DNA of 64,000 bases from Strix aluco (Eukaryota > Chordata > Aves > Strigiformes > Strigidae): positions 80,279,937 to 80,343,936 of the forward strand of contig NC_133932.1 in assembly GCF_031877795.1 (NCBI RefSeq), given 5' to 3'. The first letter of the stretch is position 1. Each line of letters begins with the position of its first letter. This document shows positions 24,801-36,800 of the stretch, in pieces. The position numbers were made by a program, and so were the translations under genes. The notes under the pieces are model-generated. The model saw only the letters and a program-made list of their open reading frames with translations. It did not search any database and was not told the DNA's origin.

Positions 24801-27800
24801 GCATGTACCTTTATGCCTGATCAGCAGACTCTTTTCAGGTCTGAGTTCTGGGAACTGGGCTTTTCCTGTTAAATTAAGTTACTTGACAAGGGCTTGTGCA
24901 GAGATGAGTCAGCTCCTTTAAGCATATTGCATTTGAATAAAGTACAGGTAAAACAAGTATAGATTAAATCCAGTTACACAGCAACTGGCTTACTGTCTAG
25001 TACGTCCAGCCAAGAAACTCAGAGGCCTCAATGCCCACGCAGCTAAATTAAATCCCCCCAGAACATGTCATCTGTGCTTCAGGCTCTGTCCTCCCAGAAC
25101 AGGCTCACTGCAGGCTTTTGGGAATGATCCCAAACTGTGCCTGAGAATTGTTTTGGAGAATGTTAGTTGGTGCAGGGCAAGTGTGGCAGGAGCAATAGTG
25201 TGGAGGATCATGTTCCAGTGCCCAGGAATGCTCTGGCCACTGTTAAATTTTGCAGCCTTAGAGGCTGAAAGACCAGAAGCCTATTTGTCTGGGTTTGGTT
25301 TTTAAGTGTTTCCATAAAATTTATTGACATTTGCATCTTGTTAGCATCTTTTGATGGTGTAAGAAGCATTTTTTTAGAGTTTATTTAGTACAAGTTATAT
25401 GGGAGCAAACCTTAAATCTGGTAACCTGTTTGGAAAAGCAGGTGAGAGGCTAAATATAACCTCAAGTATGGAAAGCATGGAGAGAGCAGCTACCGTACAC
25501 AAGCATTTACACCACCAGTTTTAGTCCCCTTCACGTGGGGAATATTGGAGATGTGACAGTAAGTGTCACTTTGCTCCAAGTGCTCATTTCATTGTGATTA
25601 CCCATCACAGTGCATCCATGTGTGTACCCCAATTGTATGAGAAGTGCTGAAGAGCAGGCATCTTTACTGCAGCATCACTTCCTCCTCTTCTACCCATACA
25701 GTGTAACAACCATTTCTAGTGCCAAAGGTTTCTTGTGAAGGCTGGAGCAAACATATGTTGGCCCAAAATGTTGGCCAATAAATTGTTTTCTCCTATATTG
25801 CCAGTAGTTGAATGCTGAAAGTATAGTTTGTGCATCTCTGTTATCATAAAACCTAGAAGAAATTCAAGTTCTAGTTTTCACTAAAATAAATTAATTTTAG
25901 GAATTAATTTAGGAAGGTGAATATTAACATTTTAAAAACCTGAATTTTTATTAGTCTACATATAAGCATGTTCATGCATCTCATATCTGAAGTCTATGAA
26001 ATTGTAAATAAACTCTGGCTCCATTTATATAAAGCAGATTGTACCTGACAGCCTATGGAATGATAATTTCAATGTGTTTAGGAAGCTGTTTTTAGCAGAG
26101 GACATTTCAAGATTTCTTTAAAACATGTGATAATACTGAATCTCATTATATTGGAGTGACTGAAGATTTTTAAATTAGTTTTATTGGAAATTATCATATA
26201 TATATATATATATATAAATTTTTTCTATGTTTTGCACATATGGACTCAGTACTTAATAGTTCTCCAGAACAATGAGTTAACATTTTTTCCATATATTTTT
26301 GAGGATTTCTATGTCTGTCCATTTCACTTGCCTTTTGTAAACTTTTAGCATCAAATTGCGCATAAACTATTTTAAAATGAATTTTAAAATTAAAATGCTT
26401 CTTATGAGAAATGAATGACAATATTCATTTACTTAATCCTAGGTGGCCTTGTCGCTGTAGATGCCTAAAAGCATCCCACCTGGCCTCAGGGTGCCATTCC
26501 AGAAGGGCACGGGTTTTTCTATAGTTGTGTGGGCAACTGAATTGCTTCTGGGGGGACTGTTGTATTGGGGTCTCCTCTACAAAAATGTACCACCAGGGCA
26601 GTGAAGAGTCACAGTGCATTGGGTTTGTGATTAAGCAGGTTGTCAGCAATCAGGAAAATTGACATCAGTGTATTTTTTTTTTGCTTAACTTTCCTACTCT
26701 GGACCTTGACCTTCTTCTGTCCTGTTTGTCTGGTGTTCCTGTTCTTCCTGGTTATTAGAGCAGGCACCCTTGGTGCATATGCTGGAGCCCATAGAGGAGC
26801 TTTCAGAAGAGGAGAAAGGTAATGGTTGATTCAGCTCAAAATATAGAGGCATGTGTTTCTTGAAAATAAAAAGTAAATGTAATTTGATACCTACAATATT
26901 TTTCATTGTATTTCAGTATGCTTATGTGATTTGGGTGGGAACATTCCTTGTTTGCGTCAGTCTCCTGTTTGCTATTGATCCTTGCAAATATTATGATTTC
27001 CTTATCCAAGTTCAATGTTTTTATGAAAATCTGGCTGACTCTTTAAAGCAGGCATATTCCATACGTCTCAAGGCACTTGAGCTAAACAGAGCAGAAATGT
27101 TTGATGGGGAATAGCCCCTTACTAGGAAATTTTTGGGGCTGATGCAATGTGTGATTACTTCTTTTTCAAACACAGCGTAAGCGGATAAAGAGTTCAGATA
27201 GAAGGAGGAAGTTGGTGGTGGAGGTTGAAGCTGCCTACTTTCATAAATGCACCAAAGATACTTTTGCAAGTAATCTAAGTTACACCTACCTCTAAGCAGC
27301 CACAGCTCCAGCCAGGGTTGTGCAATTCTGAATGAAATTACGTAGCCCAGTGTTGGCAGCTGTTCTTCTGCTTCATCTGAGGATAACTTGGAGAAGGCCA
27401 GTTTTTCAGTGGCAGAACAGAAAGCATTGTCTCATCCTGCATAGCATTCTTCTCCTGAAGAAGGCAAACAGTACTTCAGATGAAACACCAAATAGCTGAA
27501 TAGCATAATAATCTCTGCTGTCTGCAAAAATCAAAATCAGTCTTGAACCTTATAGCCAATGAGTTTAAATTTTGAAGGAATTATGCTGTTTTGGAGAAAA
27601 AAAAAAAATGTTGTTCAAATACGTCTGTGTGTAAGTGAGAGGTTTCCCCAGGGAAAATCCAGTGACTGAACAATCTGAAATAAAGACGGCTTGCATTTTT
27701 GCCGTTCTTTCTGCTATTTCTCTTGCTTGCCATCTTCTCTCTTGATGGATTGTCTTTGATTCTTCTGCTGTGCCTAAAGGCATGGCCTGCAGTGGAAAGG

Positions 27801-30800
27801 AGAGAAAGAAAGAATGCAGTCTGAAAAGATAGACCAAGATTTTTGTGTTTTCGGTGACAGCCATTTGTAAGGGAGAGTGTGAAAATTCTTGACTTGGCAC
27901 ATTATTTCATAGGATTATGTAGGAGCTGAGACAGTGGACCAGACTTAAGGTCCCTTGTCTCTGAAGTTGCTAAATCTAGTATTTAGAGGTTTTTTTTAAA
28001 AAAACAAAAAGGAATAAGAAAACAGTTCCTTAAATACTTGGCTTCAGCAAAGAGGATTTGGCTTGAGTTAATTAGCAAGAATTAGTATTTTAATTAATTA
28101 GAATAATGCTGGATAGTCTTGTTACGCATATTAGTATGTAGTAATCAAGAATTTTAAAATTATTTTAGATCTATTTTATTGTAAGGATTAACATCTGAAA
28201 GGGGCAGGGTTTTCAGAAGGCTCCTTGGAGCCTTCCACTTTAAATTGTCTCATGTCTGGCTTTCTGGGAGGGTTTCATACTGTATAATACACCTTTTCCT
28301 GACTAGAGATAGTCTGATAGCCCTATGTTTCCTCACTGACCGGTAGTTTGCCTCTTTTTAGGACTCAGTTCTCCAGCCAAATCACTTTTAATCCCACCTC
28401 GGTCAGGGACTGAGTTGTCCACACAGTTCCCAAAGCCAGGGAAGATTTCAGCCAGATTATGTCTTCAACACAGGTCTATTAATACAGTAGCTGGACTCTT
28501 TTTCAGTTTTCATGATGTATAGTTCTTTCAAGGATCCATTGGAAGCCACTTCCTCAAAACAACTTAAATATCATTTGTGTATCTTGAGGTTTCTTTGGGT
28601 CCTCTTCAGGGTGCTTATCTTTCCCTTAAAGAAAAATGAGAAGTAAATGGAGCTGCTTTTTAAGCAATCATTGATTAAAAATAGAAGTGGCACATCTGTT
28701 TTGAAAGAAAATACTTGAAAGTCACAATATGGAATTATTCCTTCAATTATGTCCTTGTCTGTGGGCTGCCAAATGACTCTGCTGCCCTGTAAGGCATACC
28801 GGAAAGAGACAAAGTCCTGCCCAAGATTTACCTTTTATTCCAGGGGGCAAAGTTGGGAGTGTGGTTTACAGCATGCTTTCCTGTGATGTTGCATACCCTT
28901 CTATGTATGCTTTGCCAGCTTTGCTGACCACTGGCAGACAGAAGCAGCTACCGTGGTGCCACAGATTATTGGTTCACTTGGTATAAGTGTCATTCAGTAA
29001 AATTTTGTCTTGCCAGAGACACTTTATAGGCAGGTTCCAGATGGGTGTTTTGCTTCTTTACTCCCCTGTATGACCCTGTAATACTTTGGCCTAACTTAAA
29101 TGTCAGTCTTTAAGTTAGATGGAAGAATCTGTCTAGATGATTCTTTATTTCTTGCCTAAGAGTTCATGTAATTACTGACACTTAAAGTGAGGGAAAGAGA
29201 TACAAACTTCTTTGTCTGCTTTTAAGTATGTATGATGTCATAGACCTGCATGGAAGAAAAAACAACACTGAACTTTGTCCTTGAAAGAGTTTTGAAGATA
29301 AGTATTACCCATCATGAATTTTCTGTGAAACGCTCTGGCTCAGACTAAGGTTTTGTCTTTATCAGACTTTTGAAAGTGTTACAACTTTCCAAAGACTTAA
29401 TTTCAGTAGGTGTTTTTTATCAGAGGACATTATGTTGTTTGAAGCTTTTCTTGAAAACAGGTTTGTCATATTCCTGTTCTAATTCCTGCTAGAGTTCAGC
29501 TTTGATTTGAAATACCACTTTTAGAGAACTTATCAGAAGATAGTCTTTCTTTATCAGAAGTTTCCAAGTACAGTTCTAAAAGTAAAGATCTTTGCTGCTA
29601 AATATTCAGGCATGTATCTTTACAGTGATTCTGTAACATGAAAAATAAAAGATATTTGTGATGGTGAGTATGAGGTACTGAGGTATAGATTCCAAGTGAA
29701 CTGCCTTCTGTAAGCTAGCCCAAGATTTTAAAAAGAATACAATTCCATGTAGACAAAAAATGCGCATGTATGTCTATGGTGTTTCTAAAAAATGCATGCT
29801 TCAGTGCAGTTTTTAATTGTCTCGTGTACTGTGGATTTTTCAAATGTCTCTTAAATGCATTTTTCCATTCTTATTTCAGAAACTGAGAAAGGTGATCATA
29901 AAACAGGTAGAAGTAAACACTATTTAATAAATGCTTTGAAGACTGATCCTTCTTTAACTAAAGAATTACGAGTTGTTTTGGAGCAAGCCCTGGAGGACAA
30001 GCTGGAATCCCTGGGAATTAAAGCAGTAAGATTATTTTAAATCATGTAAGGGGGGTAATCTTTGTCCCACTTTTTTGCTATTCTCTTTCACTCTTGTACC
30101 ACAACCCTCAACCTATAAAATCCAAAGCTAAATTTCCATGTGTTGTAAGTGTAATTCATTACCCTGAGAGGATGTCCATCAAATTGCAACTGTGGAGGAT
30201 ATGGCTACACCTGTGAGCAGTGTTATCAACTTTTGTGATTTCTTTACAAGCTTTGTGATATTTGAAGTTTAAAAGAGTGTATATGATTGTAGGATATAAA
30301 TCCCAGAAAAAATAGCCTCTCTGTTTACAGTACAATTTGTTTCCTTAGGGTGTTCGTGGTATCCCAAGTGATCGCTTAAATAAAATTTTGCGTGCTATTG
30401 AATCTGCTAGAGAAGGCAAACAGAAACAAGAGCCTGATATTCACCGAATTCGAGAGCATCTTGAACACCAAGTTAGCTTTAGGGTTGAAGAGAAATCATC
30501 TTGGAATAGACCTGTTTCCTGTTCTCAGCTTCCTTCAGAAGGTTAAAATGATAATTTTTTTTTGTTCTCTTACATTTTATAACTGCTATTTAAGGTTTTA
30601 TTTCACAACATTTCTGTATAGTCACTTTCATCATTTTTCACATAAATATTCTATATAGTTATGGCCAACTAAACAGTTTCCGTTAAAGGGTTCTTGACAT
30701 TGTGTTTAACTGCAGAAATCTTAGCTCCTATATTGGCAAAATACATAGTAACACTGAACTGCTTTGAAGAAGAAAATTACTTTTTTTCATCTTTTTTGTA

Positions 30801-33800
30801 AAACTATAATGTGCAGCAGAGGCCTCTTTAATTTTAGAAAGGAAATATAAAAGATACCAAACCTTGTTTCTAATAATGAGATAGATAACTTCTCTTGCAG
30901 ATAAACAAAAGTGCAATCAATTGGGAATTTCCTCATCTGCCACACCACAAAAAACAATAAAACGGTCTTCAACAGCTGTCCGCCCAGCTGAACAAAGAAC
31001 AGCCATCGCTGAGAATACATCTACACCAAAGTAAGAGATGCTCTTCTCATAGTACTCATACCTCAGGTAACAATCCTATGGGTTTGGGTTTGGGTATTCG
31101 TGACTGATGTGAACATTTCCTGATAACCTTGTAAGAAGTGAGCAAAGAATTTACATTACTTCTATATAAATTTTATGCTTACTTAGTTGACTGTCAGTCT
31201 TGAAATAACTTGCCTTGTTATTTTTAGATCCAGAAAGCTTTTTGGAAATGGAGCTTCCAGAAAGACATCTAGCATCACGTATGTTTTGTTCCCTTGTATT
31301 TTTGAAGAAAACATTTTTGGTGACTGAATATTCACATGCTTGCCTCACAAAAGCTGCTATTAAGCTAAAATTATAAATACTTTCTGGAATGCATATTTCA
31401 TATTTTGTTTTAAAGTATTATTCCATTTGAGTGTGTTGTTACAATTCCTGAAAGACAGCATGTTCTCCTTTCAGCAGATGTATTCTCTGTTGTGAACTAG
31501 AGAGGGATATTCAGTAAAATCAGGTAGTATCAATTTCTTTAGTTTTGTTCTCAGGTGCTTTTTCTGACCCAGTTAAAAGCATTTAAAGACTTTGGTGACC
31601 TAATTTTTTCAGTTTATTGATATTGTCTTATTATGACCAAAATTAAACACAATATTCCAGACTCCACTCACATCAGGTACATTACTTTGTAATTTCCTGC
31701 ACTGAAAAATTCCTAAATTGCTGTGGATGTTGTCTACCTTGACTTCAGTAAGGCCTTTGACACCGTTTCCCCCAGCATTCTCCTGGCGAAACTGACTACT
31801 CGCGGCTTGGATGGGCACACACTTCGCTGGGTAAAAAACTGGCTGGATGGCCGGGCCCAAAGAGTTGTGGTGAACGGATTTAAATCCAGTTGGCGGCTGG
31901 TCACGAGTGGTGTCCCCCAGGGCTCGGTTTTGGGGCCACTCCTCTTTAATATCTTTATTGATGATCTAGATGAGGGGATCGAATGCACCCTCAGTAAGTT
32001 TGCAGATGACACCAAGTTGGGTGGGAGTGTTGATCTGCTCGAGGGTAGGGAGGCTCTGCAGAGGGATCTGGACAGGCTGGAGCGATGGGCTCAGGCCAAC
32101 TGTATGAGCTTCAATAAGGCCAAATGCCGGGTGCTGCACTTCGGCCACAACAACGCCCAGCAGCGCTACAGGCTTGGGGAGGAGTGGCTGGAGAGCTGCC
32201 AGTCAGAGAGGGACCTGGGGGTGTTGATTGACAGCCGGCTGAACATGAGCCAGCAGTGTGCCCAGGTGGCCAAGAAGGCCAATGGCATCCTGGCTTGCAT
32301 CAGAAATAGCGTGGCCAGCAGGGACAGGGAAGTGATCTTACCCCTGTATTCGGCACTGGTGAGGCCGCACCTCGATTACTGTGTTCAGTTTTGGGCCCCT
32401 CACTACAAAAATGACATTGAATCACTCGAGCGTGTCCAGAGAAGGGCAACAAAGCTGGAGAAGGGTCTGGAGCACAGGTCGTAGGAGGAGCGGCTGAGGG
32501 AACTGGGGTTGTTTAGTCTGGAGAAGAGGAGGCTGAGGGGAGACCTCATCGCCCTCTACAACTCCCTGAAAGGAGGTTGCAGAGAGCTGGGGATGAGTCT
32601 CTTTAACCAAGTGACAAGTGACAGGACAAGAGGGAATGGCCTCAAGTTGCACCAGGGAAGGTTTAGACTGGATATTAGGAAGTATTTCTTTAGGTTGTTA
32701 GGCGTTGGAATGGGCTGCCCAGGGAGGTGGTGGAGTCCCCATCCCTGGAGGTGTTTAAGAGTAAGGTTGACTTAGCGTTGAGGGATATGGTGTAGTTGGG
32801 AACTGTCAGAGTTAGGTTAATGGTTGGACTAGATGATCTTCAAGGTCTTTTCCAACCTAGACAATTCTGTGATTCTGTAAATTATTTTCATCTAACAGAA
32901 TGTCAGAACAGACTTCCTGTGGTACAGATTTGTTGACCCTGAACTTTGTTCTCCCTGCTGATCCATGAAAGCCTACCCTTGTTTGCCTGGCAAGACTTGT
33001 TATATATTGGCCTGTTGTTTTGTAAAGATAGTTGCATGGATAGAAATAGACATGTCTATATAAGAGATAATTCTGTGATAACTTTCTGAGTTTACTTAGC
33101 AGCATGATTTCTTTTAAATAGTTCTATGGATAGCTAGAAGTTATGGGAGTTCCTGTTATTTTCATGCGAGAAATATGCACATGTTATTGGAAAGGAAAAT
33201 ACAAGGAAGCTTAAATATGTATATAGCAATGCAGTCACTGAAACCCAGTAAATCCTTGGTTGGCTTGTATGTATTTTTGCTTAGAACTCCACCATTCAGC
33301 TCAGAGGAAGAAGTAGATGAAGATGATATTAAACAGTATTACACGTCACCAGAAGTATTGCAAAAGCAGTCAAAAACATCAAGCAGCAAAATCAGTGCTT
33401 TTCAGAAGGCTTCTGGCAAAAGCAATATAGATGGGATGGAGGACAGTGAAACTGAAGAAACTGGAACACCTGGCAGAACTTCAAAAGGTATTTTCACTAC
33501 TTTTGTATATGCATGTTGTAACAGCTGTGCAGAATTTTGCATTTCCTGATAATATTTCTGTGTTAGAAAACATAATGAAGCCAGACTATCTAGTCTTAAG
33601 TGTATATATATTTGTGTGCACTTTATGTTTTTGCTAATGTGTTTATATAGTAGTTAGAGTCAGTTCAAATTAGATGTGTATCATGCTATTTTATATAAAT
33701 GCAGAAAAAGAGACAATCTCTGCCTCAGAGAGACTTTTTTTACTTATTTTTACTTTGTGGAGGATTTCTAGAGGGTTTACAGTAAAGCCTTTTACTTGTG

Positions 33801-36800
33801 AATGGAAACTGACAATGTAATTTTTTGTGAACTTTAGGAACAGTTATTCAAAAACTGACTGAACAAGTTGGAAAGAGTCTTTCTAACCATGGAAATAAGA
33901 ACAAACCAGCTGGAGGGATTAACGTTGCACAGGCATTTATTAAGAAAGAAGAGGTGAAAGAACTGAAGGTATCACTTTTAATAGTCATTTAATTAAGTAA
34001 TTGAACTATATATATATGTTACTTTTTTTTTTTCATGCTGAAACCATCTTGACACAGTGGTGAACTTAATTCTCAAAGACAGTTTTGGAATTACAGCGAA
34101 GTGGTATTTTTGGGTAGATCTGCACTGGTATATAGTCGTGAATAGCTGTGGCAAGTGACCTTCTCATCCACACTGCTTATTAGCTTATACCATGACTGGT
34201 TTGGATCACTACAGCTAGCCCAAAGTTTGGGCACAATTGGTATCATTTTCATCTCCTGTTCTAGCAGCATAGAGGGAGCCCTTCTTTGCTTGGTTTCCTA
34301 ATATCTTGTTTTGACGGAGGAAAAAATGAATTTGCTTATCTAATATTTTAAAATATTTTTATTTCTAGAGCTTTATCTGATATGGAAATTTTAAATACAT
34401 TTTAATGAGGGGACAAATTCCGTTTTTGAGTATGGTCTTTGTTCTGCTGCATCCATTTACAATCATATACTGTTTTCACTAAATCAGATCTATCACTGAT
34501 GTCTCTCCATTGAGTATGGCATGTGTTCACCATCAGAATACTAACACAACTTATTCTTTACCCTTCAGGCTCCTAAGGTCCCAGTCTTGCCCTCAGTTTA
34601 GAGTTTTATAATTGGTAAGCCACTTTGATGCAAATTGATCTTTGCCTGTTTTTAACAGTTTTTAAAAGGAACAAAAGTTACTCCAAATCAGAAGTCAACA
34701 GCAGGTAGTGTTTTTTATTTCAGGTTTAGTAGTTATTAGATTGAAGTAGGCAGCCAGATACTAGTCCTAGCATCTAAGAAAATATTTTTTCACTAAATAA
34801 ATTATAATTACTGAGAATCCTGTTGCCCATAATAAAAATGATACCTTAGGGCTTCCTGATTGCCATTAAATCTGAAATTTATCACTCCTTCCAGAAACAG
34901 TGCCATTTCTATTTCAGTTTCCAGAAGGGGGTGATTGTCTTAATCAACTTTAGCTCTAATGGTAGGGTAATCACATTTAGCCTGTGTGCTTTTAATTGCC
35001 ACTGGTGACACTTAACTTGTCCGTGTGGGAGCTGCAAATCACACCAGGCTCAAAATTACCAACTCGGATATGACGACTACAGTGTTAATTTTCTGTCCAA
35101 ATGTTACTTTGAAATTTTCTGCAATGTCAGATGATACAAAACTGTAAAATGTTCACAGGTAAATTTAGGGGATGTTACATTGTGTAAAGATCACAGTGGG
35201 ACACTGTATTAAGGAGTTTGGGCTTCAAGAGCAAAGAACTGTAGCAAAATAAGCCTTAAAAGCCGTGTTTTAAAGATGCGATAGTGTTCACTGGTAACCT
35301 CTCTTCCCACATGTCTCAAGCCCCTGAACCTCGAGGCAGGGACTGGGGGAATGAAATCCCCCCCATCACAGGAGAAGGTCAGGTTTGAGACCACCAGAAG
35401 AACATGAATATACATAAGCCCATGGGACCTGATGAGATGCTGCCCAGGGTCCTAAGGAAATTGTCTGATGTAGTTGCCAATCCACTCTCCATCATATTTG
35501 AAAAGTCATGGCAGTCAGGCGAAGTCCCTGACTGAAAAAAGGGAAACATCAAACCCATTTTTAAAAAGGAGGACCGTGGGAACTACCAAGCAGCCAGCCT
35601 CACCTCTGTGCCTGGTAAGATCGTGGAACAGATCCTCCTGGAAGATAGGACAAAACATGTGGAAGACAGGGAGGTGATTACAGACAGATGACATGGCTTC
35701 ACCAAGGGCAAATGGTCCCTGACTAATCTAGTGGCCTTTTACATTGTAATGACTGCATCGGTGGACAAGGGAGGAGCTATGATTGTCATCTATCTGGACT
35801 CTATAAGGCCTTTGATATGGTTCCCCATAACATTCTTACTCTAAATTGGAGACACATGGGTTTGATGGGTGAACTGTTAGATGGCTGAGGAACTGCATGG
35901 ATGGCTGTGTCCAAGGAGTTACACTCAATGGCTCAGAGTCCAAGTGGAAACCAGTAATGAGTGGTGTCCCGCAAGGGTCTGTACTGGGACCAGTATTGTT
36001 TAATATTTTTATTAATAGTGCATTGAGTGCACCCTCAGCAAGCTCGCCAATGACACCAAGGTGTGTGGTGCGGTTGACACGCTGGAGGGAAGGGATGTGC
36101 CATCTAGAGGAACCTGGACAGGCTGGAGAGGTGGGACCATGCAAACCTCATGGAGTTCAACAAGACCAAGGGCAAGGTCCTGCACATGGGTCGAGGCAAT
36201 TCCAAGCACAAAGACAGGCTGGGTGATGAGTGGATTGGGAGCAGCCCTGCAGAGAAGGACCTGGGGGTATTAGTGGGTGGAAAACTATGATCCAGCAATG
36301 TGTGCTCTCAGCCCAGAAAGCCAACTGTGTCCTGGGCTGCATCCAGAGAAGCGTGGCCAGCAGGTCAAGGGGGTGATTCTCCCCCTCTACTCTGTTCTTG
36401 TGAGACCCCTCCTGGAGTGCTGTGTCCAGCTCTGGGGCCCCCAGTGTAAGGACATGGACCTGTTGGAGCAGGTCCAGAGAATGGCCACAAAAATGGTCAG
36501 AGGGCTGGAGCACCTGCACTCTGAGGATGGGCTGAGAGAGTTGGGGTTGTTCAGCCTGGAGGGGAGAAGGCTCTGCAGAGAACTTACTGCGGCCTTTCAA
36601 AAAATAAAGGAGACTTATAAGAAAAATGGAGAAAGACTTTTTACCAAGGCCTGTAGTGATACGACAAGGGGCAGTGGTTTTAAACTGAAAGAGGGTAAGT
36701 TTAGATTGCATCTAAGCACAAAATTTTTTATCATGAGGGTGGTAAGACACTGGAACAGGTTGCCAAAGGAGGTTGTGGCTGCCCCCTCCCTGACAGTGTT

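Larger units (their letters stand above)
19625..26758 (+). other. DZIP1: DZIP1 intron 10 (7.1 kb)
   Basis: The longest DZIP1 intron. It is largely AT-rich, with a possible ancient LINE remnant (22100-22370), a degenerate GGTTTGGGACTGAGG-like repetitive stretch (23230-24250) and an AT microsatellite (about 26195-26217). No extra exon is needed: exons 10 and 11 join in phase and reproduce the contiguous human order. Confidence 0.7.

Noticed and set aside
26757..26760. Use of the second AG at DZIP1 exon 11
   Set aside because: Shifting the acceptor by two bases breaks the frame of the conserved [15 protein letters not shown] segment.
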